A DNA stretch of 64,000 nucleotides from Verrucomicrobiota bacterium (GTDB lineage: Bacteria; Chlamydiota; Chlamydiia; Chlamydiales; Rhabdochlamydiaceae), in contig JAFEGW010000001.1 in NCBI GenBank assembly GCA_018239715.1, positions 1 to 64,000 of the forward strand, written 5' to 3'. Of the stretch, positions 8,187-16,197 are shown piece by piece. Below the pieces are notes generated by a model. That model had not been told where the DNA came from, made no database searches, and saw nothing but the letters and a program-made list of their open reading frames with translations. The translations under genes and the position numbers were made by a program. How positions within the stretch are numbered: position 1 is the first letter of the stretch; every line of letters begins with the position of its first letter.

Positions 8187-9150
8187 TATTGTACCGGAGA
8201 AGAGCGAGCCGCTCAATACCCATGCCCCACGCATAACCGGAATAAACCTCAGGGTCAATCCCGCCATTTTTAAGAACTTCGGGATGGACCATGCCGGCGC
8301 CGGCGACTTCCAGCCAGCCGGAGTCTTTACAGAGGCGGCATCCTTTGCCCTCGCAGTTCGTGCAACGGATGTCGATTTCTAAGCCTGGTTCCACGAAAGG
8401 AAAGTAGCTAGGCCGGAAACGGGCCTCGACTTTTTTGCGGAGGAGTTTGCTCCAAAATTCTTCCATGGTAGCAAAGAGGTCGGCAAAAGAGACGTTCTTA
8501 TCTACATAGAGCCCTTCGACTTGGTGGAAGAAAACGTGAGAGCGGGCGCTGATGTTTTCGTTCCGATAGACCGTACCGGGGGCGATGATGCGGATGGGAG
8601 GCGCATTTTTTTCCATCACGCGGAGCTGCGTATTGGAAGTGTGGGAGCGAAGTAACATGTTGGTATCGATATAGAAGGTGTCTTGCATCTCGCGGGCAGG
8701 ATGGTCGGGAGGAAAGTTGAGACCTTCGTAGTTGTACCAGTCGGAATCGATATCAGGGCCGTATTGAACGGAAAATCCCATCCCGGAGAAAATCTCGATG
8801 ATCTCATCGAGAAGGGCTGTCAGAGGATGTTTTTTCCCCATGAAACGGCGTCTGCCAGGGAGAGTGACGTCGATTTTTTCGTCGGCAATGCGGCGCGCAA
8901 GCTCGGCTTCTTGGAAGCCTCCAAGGGCTTTATCGCAGAGGTCGCTGAGCTCGGTTTTAAGATCATTTATCTGCTTGCCCAGAGCAGGACGCTGATCTGC
9001 GGGAGAATCCCGCAGAGCATTCATTAGATCTTGAACAGGGCCTTTTTTTCCTAAAAATCGGACTTTGAGCTGTTCAACGTCTTTAGACTCTTTGACGCTC
9101 GACAGCTCGGTCTTAAATTGCTGACGCAAAAGTCCGATTTTTTCTTGCAT
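8131..9150 (-). CDS. pheS: phenylalanyl-tRNA synthetase alpha subunit
   Basis: At 339 residues this is full length for PheS. It has an N-terminal coiled coil (to about residue 90), then the class II catalytic core: motif 1 region FSGMGFSVQYGPDID, motif 2 with PGTVYRNENISARSHVFFHQVEG, a cysteine cluster CTNCEGKGCRLC typical of many bacterial PheS proteins, and motif 3 YAWGMGIERLALL. It charges tRNA-Phe as an alpha2-beta2 enzyme with PheT. pheT does not follow here: the next gene is a convergent phosphatase whose end overlaps pheS. It lies 8 bases after rplT. Confidence 0.97.
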   Translation of the reverse strand: MQEKIGLLRQQFKTELSSVKESKDVEQLKVRFLGKKGPVQDLMNALRDSPADQRPALGKQINDLKTELSDLCDKALGGFQEAELARRIADEKIDVTLPGRRRFMGKKHPLTALLDEIIEIFSGMGFSVQYGPDIDSDWYNYEGLNFPPDHPAREMQDTFYIDTNMLLRSHTSNTQLRVMEKNAPPIRIIAPGTVYRNENISARSHVFFHQVEGLYVDKNVSFADLFATMEEFWSKLLRKKVEARFRPSYFPFVEPGLEIDIRCTNCEGKGCRLCKDSGWLEVAGAGMVHPEVLKNGGIDPEVYSGYAWGMGIERLALLRYNINDIRLFAENDFRFLSQF

Positions 9151-9158
9151 AGTCCTGT

Positions 9159-9515
9159 TTAAGCCAGGGCTTGCTTAGCTTTTGCAGCCACAGCGGCAAA
9201 TCCTGCAGGATCTTTAATCGCCATCTCCGACAAGACTTTGCGATCGAGTCCGCAGTTGGCTTTTTTCAGACCGTTGATGAGCTTGCTGTAAGAGAGTCCG
9301 TTCAGTTTAGCACCAACACCCAGTCGGTTGATCCAAAGGCTGCGGAAATCTCTTTTCGCTTGTTTGCGGCCGCGGTAGTTGAATCCCATCGCTTGCAGCA
9401 CGCAGTTCGAGGTCAATCGACGGTGATTTTTACGATCGCCGACAAACCCTTTGGCTTGTTTCATCAGCCTTTTGCGTTTACGATTACTATAAACAGCGTT
9501 AGTGGCTCTTACCAT
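9159..9515 (-). CDS. rplT: 50S ribosomal protein L20
   Basis: A 118-residue basic protein with the typical L20 start (MVRATNAVYSNRKRKRLMKQAKGF) in conserved spacing, then NYRGRKQAKRDFRSLWI and LSYSKLINGLKKA. L20 is an early 23S rRNA-binding assembly protein and, in other bacteria, an autogenous repressor of rpmI-rplT. It follows rpmI by 4 bases. Length and order infC-rpmI-rplT are canonical. Confidence 0.98.
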   Translation of the reverse strand: MVRATNAVYSNRKRKRLMKQAKGFVGDRKNHRRLTSNCVLQAMGFNYRGRKQAKRDFRSLWINRLGVGAKLNGLSYSKLINGLKKANCGLDRKVLSEMAIKDPAGFAAVAAKAKQALA

Positions 9516-9519
9516 AGTC

Positions 9520-9714
9520 TTATACTCCCATTAATCGTGCGTACATCTTGGTTTGGCTATTGTCCACCAAGGTCGCTTTTCTTAGTTTACGCTTACGCTT
9601 AGCTGCTTTACCTGTCAAAAGGTGGCGGCGGCCAGGACGGCGGCGTTTCAGTTTGCCGGTTCCCGTTACTTTGAAGCGGGCCAGCATCGCTTTGCGTGGT
9701 TTCATTTTTGGCAT
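9520..9714 (-). CDS. rpmI: 50S ribosomal protein L35
   Basis: A 64-residue strongly basic protein beginning MPKMKPRKAMLARFKVTGTGK, followed by the RRRPGRRHLLTGK motif of L35. Length and context (between infC and rplT) are canonical. It starts 13 bases downstream of infC's stop, so it is cotranscribed. Confidence 0.97.
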   Translation of the reverse strand: MPKMKPRKAMLARFKVTGTGKLKRRRPGRRHLLTGKAAKRKRKLRKATLVDNSQTKMYARLMGV

Positions 9715-9727
9715 ATATTTTTCCTTC

Positions 9728-10237
9728 TTAAGCTTTCTTTTTTGCTCCAGGAGCGAGGACTACCGAAAGGGTTTTTCCAAAAAACTTCGGGCTCGATTCG
9801 GGAGTTGCAATATCAGACATGTCACTGCACATCCGATCGACAACTTTTTTTCCAAACTCTGAATGCATCATTTCTCTTCCGCGGAAGTTGCAAGTGATCT
9901 TCACCTTGTTACCTTCCTCGATAAACTTTCGCGCATGGCGCAGCTTGGTCAAGAGATCGTGTTCATCGGTATTGGGCTTTACCTTGATCTCTTTCACTTT
10001 AACTTGATGCTGCGACTTTTTGCTCTCTTTCTCTTTTTTCGTCTGCTGATAACGGTATTTACCAAAATCGATAATCTTACAGACGGGAGGATCTGCTGTC
10101 GGCGCAATCTCAACTAAATCCAACCCCACTTGCTCGGCCCTATGGATAGCGTCTAAGAGAGTGAGGACTCCTAACTGGTTGCCATCTTTATCGATGACTC
10201 GAACTCTGGACGCTCGTATTTCTCTATTAACTCTCAA
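9728..10237 (-). CDS. infC: translation initiation factor IF-3
   Basis: The 169-residue protein has the IF-3 N-domain (VNREIRASRVRVID, QLGVL), the lysine-rich linker around residues 65-85 and the C-domain with KVKEIKVKPNTDEHDL and FRGREM. It binds the 30S subunit and controls start-codon fidelity. The only plausible start is TTG at 10237: a TAA lies three codons upstream in frame and no ATG fits. Non-ATG starts allow infC autorepression in other bacteria because IF-3 discriminates against them; the same feedback is likely here. It is first in infC-rpmI-rplT-pheS. Confidence 0.96.
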   Translation of the reverse strand: MRVNREIRASRVRVIDKDGNQLGVLTLLDAIHRAEQVGLDLVEIAPTADPPVCKIIDFGKYRYQQTKKEKESKKSQHQVKVKEIKVKPNTDEHDLLTKLRHARKFIEEGNKVKITCNFRGREMMHSEFGKKVVDRMCSDMSDIATPESSPKFFGKTLSVVLAPGAKKKA

Positions 10238-10309
10238 ACTGTCTTAACCTACATTTCAAAATTCAGTTCTACTACGATACTAAAAGCAACTCTTTCCTGC
10301 AATGGTCGA

Positions 10310-11431
10310 CTAAATGGACAAGCGACCCTTCGTCTTCTCCAGCAGCAAAGCGACAAACCGCTCTAGAGAATGAAAAAGTGAAAGCTGAGCCAGGCCTCTC
10401 TTCTCATCATAAGAAATACGAGGACCTGTCCACATCCGGCCCAAAGCATCGGAAATTAAAAACTCGATGCCGGGCTGCTCTCCCCTTTCCAAAGTGCTTT
10501 CTATCTCTAGCTTCTTGAGGGCCTCACGAAGAATTTTCGCAGTTTTACCTACGATAACTACTTCATAATCAAAGGCAAAAATTTTAAGGAATTTTGTGAT
10601 GATTTGCAAGAAAGAAATGATACTTTCTTCTCTTCCTGGTAAAAATATTCTATCGGCTGTTCCTTGGATGGGATCAAGTAGCTCCACTCCTTCCCCGCCC
10701 AAAAACAATTTTACTATCTCGCAAGAGCCCCTTCCGGAAGCTTTCACGTATTCCGTGTGGCACAAAATTAGATCTTTATCATTAGAAGCAGGAGTCGTAA
10801 GAGGGTCGATGTCAGAAAAAAGTTGAAAAGCTTTCTCGATCAGACTTTTTTTGAGAGCCTCTCCCCTCGGCAGCCACAGCCATCCTCCGGGGCAGGGAGC
10901 TAAAAGCTGCATCTCTTGGATAAGCTTTAAGTGATCCGGCAGCTCTTTTCCCGTCTTGACTTGCTGTTTCAAATCGTCTTTTGACAGCGCGGCCGTGCCC
11001 ATGAGCCGGATCCATTTTCCGTGGAGCTGGCAAAGAAAGAGCTTAAAAAATTCAATCTCGCCCGTCGTTTCTAAGGGATCTCCGGGCGATCTACCGGCAA
11101 AACGGTCGAGCTGAATGATCTGCACAAGGCCATTTTCATGCCGGACCGACTCTGCAGCAAAGGTATTGCCTTGGTGTTTTAAGAACTGGGCGGCATTCGA
11201 AGGCATCATTTCAAGAACTTGGAACGTGAGGTCTTTTTTGACCCAGCTTCGCATCCGCTCTTCTAAAAGAGGGATCATTTCACTTTCAAAAATGAAAGGG
11301 AAAACAACATCGCAGAAAAAATATTTTTCGGTCGCTTGGCATGAGCGGATTTGAGCAGCGGGGAATAAATCGCTTAGTGCTGCCGCTAAGATTACACTGC
11401 AACTGACTTGATGTGGAAAAATCGATTTCAC
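10310..11431 (-). CDS. threonyl-tRNA synthetase-derived protein lacking TGS, anticodon domain and zinc residues
   Basis: The 373-residue protein aligns by eye with ThrRS. Residues about 1-160 resemble the second editing (SAD) domain (HQVSCSVILAAALSDLFP; GEIEFFKLFLCQLHG in place of the family's FKLMKTAGAYWRG), then a stretch like KLGKELDLF...PGMVFWHPKG, and near the end DALGRMW and HSLERFVALLLE, matching ThrRS motif 3 with its arginine at about 358. The HxxxH and CRGPH residues of active ThrRS are altered to HxxxC and AGRSPG, motif 2 is not recognisable, and no TGS or anticodon-binding domain exists. I infer a non-canonical paralogue, not the cell's ThrRS. It starts with GTG, shortly after tRNA-Val, and precedes infC, the place thrS occupies in Enterobacteriaceae. 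Confidence 0.7.
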   Translation of the reverse strand: MKSIFPHQVSCSVILAAALSDLFPAAQIRSCQATEKYFFCDVVFPFIFESEMIPLLEERMRSWVKKDLTFQVLEMMPSNAAQFLKHQGNTFAAESVRHENGLVQIIQLDRFAGRSPGDPLETTGEIEFFKLFLCQLHGKWIRLMGTAALSKDDLKQQVKTGKELPDHLKLIQEMQLLAPCPGGWLWLPRGEALKKSLIEKAFQLFSDIDPLTTPASNDKDLILCHTEYVKASGRGSCEIVKLFLGGEGVELLDPIQGTADRIFLPGREESIISFLQIITKFLKIFAFDYEVVIVGKTAKILREALKKLEIESTLERGEQPGIEFLISDALGRMWTGPRISYDEKRGLAQLSLFHSLERFVALLLEKTKGRLSI

Positions 11432-11447
11432 AAAACCTATAAAACGT

Positions 11448-11521
11448 TGGGATATAGCTGACTCGAACAGCTGACCTCCACGATGTCAACGTGGCGCTCT
11501 AACCAACTGAGCTAATACCCC
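11448..11521 (-). tRNA. tRNA-Val (anticodon GAC)
   Basis: On the minus strand GGGGTAT pairs with ATATCCC (one G-U pair), the D arm has GCTCAGTTGGTTAGAGC, the anticodon stem CCACG/CGTGG encloses TTGACAT with anticodon GAC, and the T arm is AGCTG-TTCGAGT-CAGCT. The discriminator is A and the length 74 nucleotides. CCA is not encoded. The ThrRS-like gene begins 16 bases downstream on the same strand. Confidence 0.96.
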
Positions 11522-11615
11522 AATCGATGGAAAGAGTTTACAAGATTAGAATCTTTCGTGCAAGCCTGTTAGATGACTCTTGGAAAAGGGCAGGAAAGAA
11601 GTTATACTTTTCTTC

Positions 11616-12146
11616 ATGCTAAAACCTCACCTCGATCAAGCCTATCTCTATTGGAAAGATCTTTTGAAGTCAGATGATAGGGTCATAGACGCCACCTGCG
11701 GGAATGGAAAAGACTCGCTACGGCTGACGGAGCTGGTCCCGCAGGGGCATGTCTACGCTCTCGATATTCAAGAGGCCGCCCTCCAAAAAGCCCGGGCATT
11801 GATCCCCCATTCCAATATTACCTACCTACTGCAGTCCCATGTCGTCCTGCCCCAAGGCCGCATCAAATTAATAGTTTACAATTTGGGTTATTTGCCTGGT
11901 GGAAATAAAGATTTGACAACGATGACCTCTACGACCTTGGGAAGCCTCCAGCAAGCAGCCTCCCTCCTCATCGTTGGAGGCGCCTTGAGCATTACCTGCT
12001 ATCCAGGACATGACGAAGGGGCGCGGGAAGAACAGGCTATTCAATGCTGGGTCGAGGGATTAGACCCTCAAAAATGGAGGATTACCTATCATCATTGGCG
12101 GGAAAAATCGCCAACTCTTTTCTTTATTGTTAAATTAAAAAATTAA
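11616..12146 (+). CDS. class I SAM-dependent methyltransferase, YtqB-like (putative rRNA methylase family)
   Basis: From the ATG at 11616 the protein has about 176 residues. It carries the glycine-rich SAM motif VIDATCGNGKDSL, the acidic end of strand 2 (VYALDIQE), and the motif IVYNLGYLPGGNK followed by TTTLGSLQ. This combination is typical of the small YtqB-type methyltransferases annotated as putative rRNA methylases; YtqB-like proteins have also been linked to tRNA wobble modification, so the substrate is uncertain. An upstream in-frame TTG at 11580 would add 12 residues not expected in the family. It is divergent from tRNA-Val. Confidence 0.82.
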   Translation: MLKPHLDQAYLYWKDLLKSDDRVIDATCGNGKDSLRLTELVPQGHVYALDIQEAALQKARALIPHSNITYLLQSHVVLPQGRIKLIVYNLGYLPGGNKDLTTMTSTTLGSLQQAASLLIVGGALSITCYPGHDEGAREEQAIQCWVEGLDPQKWRITYHHWREKSPTLFFIVKLKN

Positions 12147-12225
12147 ATTGTATTAATAAAACATCATTTAATTGAATTATCTCATTATTAATTCCGACAT
12201 TATTCTAAAACAAATAGATTCATGT

Positions 12226-12231
12226 TATAAT
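12226..12231 (+). promoter_or_regulatory. -10 element in AT-rich intergenic region
   Basis: TATAAT lies about 60 bases upstream of the ATG at 12291 inside a strongly AT-rich 144-base gap. The matching -35 (TTCTAA, 17-base spacer) is weak, so the assignment is tentative. Confidence 0.35.
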
Positions 12232-12290
12232 AAAGGTATAGAACGTATCGCCTTGCCTTAATTTTAATAAAGTAATATGAGGACAATGAT

Positions 12291-12995
12291 ATGGGTCTTA
12301 GCATAGAAAGAAACGTCTACTCAGAATATGCGGAAAAGCTTCATGAAATTGAAGAGGAGCTTCACGCACAGCCTATCACGGAAGAAGTCCGTGAACAGAT
12401 CATCCATGAACTGGATGAGGTGCATGAGAATCTATCGAAGTGCGAAACGACGGCGGCGCAAGTCAACCGGTTTGCACTCTCTTTTCTGGAGGAGCTCCGC
12501 CAAAAGGCCGTCTTCCTTTATGGAGAAATCGATGATTTTTATCATCAGCACGAAATCGATGTCATTCATCAAGAAACAGCATCTTTGGCTCAAGCCCTTC
12601 AGCAAAAAGATTCGTTGAAAGTTGCCCTTCTGATCAATTCTTTGAAAAACCACATCGACCACTTATTAGAGTCTTATAGCCCTGCCTTATCTCAGCGACG
12701 CGTCCTGGTCATGGCTAAGCTAGCGATGGAGCGGGCTGAAGCCTCCCTGAGTGGCCAGCAACTACCTGAAATCGAGGTTTCCGAAGAGACTTTTTTGGAG
12801 ACCGAAGCGTTGATGGAAGAAATGGCCGAGTACCTTGGCAATGATGACAAAGGCGGACTTCGTCTCTTCATGAACCGTTTATCAGGTTCTCAAAAAAGAC
12901 TTGTCAGAGGCTACTTGGACCCTCAGGACCTCCTCGCGGGCCTCCTTCATGATGTAGAAGGAACCGCATATAACGAGCAAATCTTCGGAGGCTAA
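12291..12995 (+). CDS. helical hypothetical protein overlapping folC
   Basis: The 234-residue protein is acidic and almost entirely alpha-helical by eye, with no membrane segment or signal peptide. Two heptad-rich regions occur, around residues 10-45 and 75-120. I recognise no family. A ribosome site (GAGGACA) precedes the ATG, and an AT-rich promoter region lies upstream. The last 114 bases are also the 3' end of folC on the opposite strand, so both proteins share their C-terminal coding DNA in antisense. Confidence 0.65.
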   Translation: MGLSIERNVYSEYAEKLHEIEEELHAQPITEEVREQIIHELDEVHENLSKCETTAAQVNRFALSFLEELRQKAVFLYGEIDDFYHQHEIDVIHQETASLAQALQQKDSLKVALLINSLKNHIDHLLESYSPALSQRRVLVMAKLAMERAEASLSGQQLPEIEVSEETFLETEALMEEMAEYLGNDDKGGLRLFMNRLSGSQKRLVRGYLDPQDLLAGLLHDVEGTAYNEQIFGG

Positions 12996-14042
12996 CGCCT
13001 TCCGGACCGTTTCTCCGATCGAAGCTTCTGCCGTAAAATGGGTAAAACCCTCTTGCCGCAGAAGCTCTTTCATTTTCTCCACAGGGACCGCTTTAGGGGT
13101 CGAGGCTTGGACTAAATGAAGCTGGTCAGCCCTCTCCGCTAAAATCGACAAACATTTTTTTACATCTTTATCTTTGGACATGCCCACCACAGCAGAGAAC
13201 CGCTGCCCTGGAAAATGCATCTGCAGGGCTTCGAGCAGCCTAAGGAAACCATCGGGGTTATGTGCAACATCGAAAATCACTTTGCCGACTTGTTCAAAAC
13301 GGCAAGAAGGTCTGCACTTCAAGCCTTCTTGGATAGCCGCCTCAGGACATTTTAAGATTTGAAGAGCTTGCTGGGCAATCGCGCTATTTTCAACATCATA
13401 AAACCCGGGCTGGGGCTGGACTTTGTAAAGAGGGCTTCCGCAAAGTGTTGCCTTCTCGCGGATGACCGAAAAATCGGCTTTAGGTCCCATGATGACAGGG
13501 ATGCCCGGCTTGATAATCCCTGCTTTATGATAAGCAACCTGCTCCAGGCCAGGCCCCAGCAGATCTTCGTGATCGCTCGCCACGGATGTAATGACGGAAA
13601 CTAAAGGCTCAATGATATTGGTGGTATCAAGGAGGCCGCCAATGCCAGCTTCGATCACAGCAATATCGACTTTCTGATCGCGGAAGTATTGAAAGCCCAG
13701 GAGCGTTGCCAACTCGAAAAAACAGAGATTGAAGGGCATGAGCTTCAAAAGACCCTGACGGGCAGTCTCTTCGGGAATAGGCTCCCCATTGATCACAATC
13801 CGTTCGCAAAAAGAGATGAGATGAGGAGAGGTAAAGAGGCCGACTTTAAGACCGGAAGCTTCTAGAGCTTTGGCAATTTTAAGAGAAACAGAACCTTTTC
13901 CGTTGGTTCCTGTGACATGGACAGTCGGATAAGCCTTTTCAGGAGATCCTAAGCTCCCAGCAATGCGGCGAATATCTTCCGGCGTGTTGCGGGATTCAAT
14001 CCGCTTAGAAAAAATAAGCTCAATCACTTGATCAAAGGTCAT
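12882..14042 (-). CDS. folC: folylpolyglutamate synthase / dihydrofolate synthase
   Basis: The 386-residue protein has the Mur-ligase-family P-loop GTNGKGSV at 45-52, the FTSPHL motif, the IVINGEPI segment, LEAGIGG-like AVIEAGIGGLLDTTN, and FDVAHNPDG in the C-terminal domain. It adds glutamate to dihydropteroate and/or folates in the cytoplasm. Its start overlaps the stop of the PHP gene (ATGA), placing it last in nusB-murB-PHP-folC. The C terminus runs about 25 residues past the usual CGSFY ending and overlaps a convergent gene by 114 bases. Confidence 0.95.
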   Translation of the reverse strand: MTFDQVIELIFSKRIESRNTPEDIRRIAGSLGSPEKAYPTVHVTGTNGKGSVSLKIAKALEASGLKVGLFTSPHLISFCERIVINGEPIPEETARQGLLKLMPFNLCFFELATLLGFQYFRDQKVDIAVIEAGIGGLLDTTNIIEPLVSVITSVASDHEDLLGPGLEQVAYHKAGIIKPGIPVIMGPKADFSVIREKATLCGSPLYKVQPQPGFYDVENSAIAQQALQILKCPEAAIQEGLKCRPSCRFEQVGKVIFDVAHNPDGFLRLLEALQMHFPGQRFSAVVGMSKDKDVKKCLSILAERADQLHLVQASTPKAVPVEKMKELLRQEGFTHFTAEASIGETVRKALASEDLLVICGSFYIMKEAREEVLRVQVASDKSFLRT

Positions 14043-14845
14043 ATCTTTTCAAAAATACGATGAAAGGTTGCTTCATCAACGCCGCTGCATCCCAGTTCAA
14101 TTTCTGGTTTGACGCTCCCATGAAAATCAGATCCTCCACTCATGAGCCACCCTTTGGACTGCGCCATTTCCAGCCAAGATTTTTTAAATAAACGGGAGTA
14201 ATAACACTCCAGACCATCCAAGGGCAATTTCAATAATGCATCCACGGGAAATTCCTCGGAAAGAAGCTGCGGGTGGGCCACAAAGGCCTTTCCTCCCGCC
14301 GCATGCAGGACTTCAATGGCTTCTGCCACTTGGAACGGCTCGCCTTGGACGTAACATTTTTTTCCTTCGCCAATATAGTGGTTGAATGCCTCCCGCATAT
14401 TTTTGACATACCCTTTTTCCAACATAAGAAGAGCAATATGCGGCCGTCCGATGGTTTTTCCTTGAGCTTTGGAGAGCAGCTCTTCGTAAGCAATCGGCAT
14501 CCCTTGCTGGCTGAGTTTATCCAAAATGGCCGTGTTACGTAAGTCGCGCCGTTTCCGATGCCGATCACAAAGCTGCTGAACGCCGCGGTTTTCTAAATCA
14601 AAATCATAGCCGAGTAAGTGAAGACTGATTCCTTGGAATTCGCACGAAAACTCAACGCCCGTACCTAAAAGTAAGCCCGCTTTCTTAGCAGCAGCTGCGG
14701 CTGTCTGGTAGGCATCGATATTATCATGATCCGTGATAGAAAGTCCTTTCAGGCCTATTTCTTTGGCATGCTCAATGAGCTGCTCAGGAGAGAGAGAACC
14801 ATCCGAACAGTGAGTGTGGCAGTGCAAATCGGCAAAATAGTTCAA
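14039..14845 (-). CDS. PHP-domain phosphoesterase, RNase AM/YciV-like
   Basis: The 268-residue protein begins with the PHP metal site DLHCHTHCSDGS and continues with SITDHDNIDAY and GVEFSCEFQG, then a helical insertion, AFVAHPQLL, and GSDFHG near the C terminus. This order matches the YciV/RNase AM group, which act on 3',5'-bisphosphonucleotides and short RNA ends. Both flanking genes overlap it by 4 bases (ATGA), indicating translational coupling with murB and folC. Substrate is inferred from family resemblance only. Confidence 0.88.
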   Translation of the reverse strand: MNYFADLHCHTHCSDGSLSPEQLIEHAKEIGLKGLSITDHDNIDAYQTAAAAAKKAGLLLGTGVEFSCEFQGISLHLLGYDFDLENRGVQQLCDRHRKRRDLRNTAILDKLSQQGMPIAYEELLSKAQGKTIGRPHIALLMLEKGYVKNMREAFNHYIGEGKKCYVQGEPFQVAEAIEVLHAAGGKAFVAHPQLLSEEFPVDALLKLPLDGLECYYSRLFKKSWLEMAQSKGWLMSGGSDFHGSVKPEIELGCSGVDEATFHRIFEKI

Positions 14846-15690
14846 GTGATGACCTTTATTTCCATTTCAAGCTCATGCCCTGTTTTCTCCTGGACCACTT
14901 TCTTCACATGGGCCGCCAGATCCACGACGTCTTGAGCCTTGGCGCCACTGCGGTTCACAATAAAATTAGCGTGCATAGGAGAAACTTCCGCACCGCCGAT
15001 CGAATACCCTTTAAGTCCGCTCTGCTCAATAAGGGCTCCTGCCGAAGCATGCGGAGCATTGCGAAAAACACAGCCGGCCGACATATCGCCATAGGGTTGG
15101 GTTTTGGTCCGATAATCGATAATTTTCAGCTGCCGCGGACGAGCTTCCGTCGAAGCAATCAAATGAAACTTCGCCGCTGCAATCGCCCCTTTGAGGTTTT
15201 GAAAAGACGAGGTCCGGTAGCCCCATTGGAGCTTCCCTTTAGGCAGCACTTCCAATTTGCCCTTCTCATTGATGTAGGTCACTTCGGTCAAATATTGGAA
15301 GGTCTCTCCTCCATTGGCTCCTGCATTCATGTAGACAGCTCCGCCCACAGAACCGGGAATGCCCGAGGCAAATTCTAAGCCAGCCCAGCCTTTGCGGGCC
15401 GTTTGAGAGCCTAAAAGAGAAAAGCTATAGCCCGCGCCAACATAAAAAGTCCCATCTTGCTGCTCGCAGAAAAGAATCTTATTGAGGATGACAACCCCGT
15501 CATATCCTTGATCTTGGAAGAGAACGTTCGAGCCTTTGCCTAAAACAAAATACCGGAGATTTTTGTCATTACAGTACGCAATGACTTCTTGGAGCTGAGG
15601 GATGGATTGAACTTCGATTAAGTATTTGGCAGGACCGCCAATGCCAAAGGTCGTTAGATCTTTGAGCAGACGCCCTTCTTCAAAATGCAT
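14842..15690 (-). CDS. murB: UDP-N-acetylenolpyruvoylglucosamine reductase
   Basis: The 282-residue protein is a type II MurB: FAD-binding segments TTFGIGGPAKYL and GKGSNVLFQ, GSVGGAVYMNAGANGG, WGYRTSSF with the active-site arginine, and SAGCVFRNA, where cysteine occupies the proton-donor position held by serine in E. coli. It catalyses the NADPH-dependent reduction forming UDP-MurNAc for peptidoglycan, which is relevant because Chlamydiales keep a modified peptidoglycan pathway. It follows nusB by 21 bases and overlaps the PHP gene. The C. trachomatis genome also keeps murB beside nusB. Confidence 0.96.
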   Translation of the reverse strand: MHFEEGRLLKDLTTFGIGGPAKYLIEVQSIPQLQEVIAYCNDKNLRYFVLGKGSNVLFQDQGYDGVVILNKILFCEQQDGTFYVGAGYSFSLLGSQTARKGWAGLEFASGIPGSVGGAVYMNAGANGGETFQYLTEVTYINEKGKLEVLPKGKLQWGYRTSSFQNLKGAIAAAKFHLIASTEARPRQLKIIDYRTKTQPYGDMSAGCVFRNAPHASAGALIEQSGLKGYSIGGAEVSPMHANFIVNRSGAKAQDVVDLAAHVKKVVQEKTGHELEMEIKVIT

Positions 15691-15711
15691 GGGACCTCTT
15701 TAAGATATCTC

Positions 15712-16128
15712 TTATTGAACACCCTCTAACTTGTTTTTGTAAAGAGCATCGAGAATGGCGTTAATGAAATTTGCACTCTCAGATGAAGCAAATTTTCTCG
15801 CGAGCCGGACCGCCTCGCTAATGGCGACTTTGGGAGGGAGCGTCGAAAAATAGATTTCAAAAACTCCTAGCCGCAGTAAGTTCCTTTCAACGCGGGGTAT
15901 CCGGTCAAACTCATACTCTTTCGCGGTCTCGGAGATCATTTGATCAATCTTAGGAAGCTGGGTTCGGATTTCTTGAGCTTGAGCCTCAGCGGTATAGAGG
16001 TTCTTTTTGGTCACCTGATGGAGCTGCATGAGCACCGAAAAAGAGTCCTCTTGCCCTGACTGCGTAAAGTCAGAGCTGTACAAAAGATGGAAGACAATCT
16101 CTCTCATTTTATGTGGATTCAGCGCCAT
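15712..16128 (-). CDS. nusB: transcription antitermination factor NusB
   Basis: The 138-residue protein has the NusB fold pattern: MREIVFHLLYSSDF at the N terminus, IPRVERNLLRLGVFEIYF, PPKVAISEAVRLARKFASSESANFINAILDAL in conserved order. It acts with NusE (S10), NusA and NusG in rRNA transcription antitermination. It heads the nusB-murB-PHP-folC run on the minus strand. Length matches the family. Confidence 0.96.
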   Translation of the reverse strand: MALNPHKMREIVFHLLYSSDFTQSGQEDSFSVLMQLHQVTKKNLYTAEAQAQEIRTQLPKIDQMISETAKEYEFDRIPRVERNLLRLGVFEIYFSTLPPKVAISEAVRLARKFASSESANFINAILDALYKNKLEGVQ

Positions 16129-16197
16129 AAGGGGGCCGAGTATATCAAAAATTCGACTACTCTTTCAACTTGAATTAAGCACCTTAAAATCAGATAT

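Noticed and set aside
8137-8382. Plus-strand ORFs inside pheS and similar antisense ORFs inside uvrA, pyk, rplT and infC
   Set aside because: They are frame shadows of conserved genes, without ribosome sites or family resemblance.
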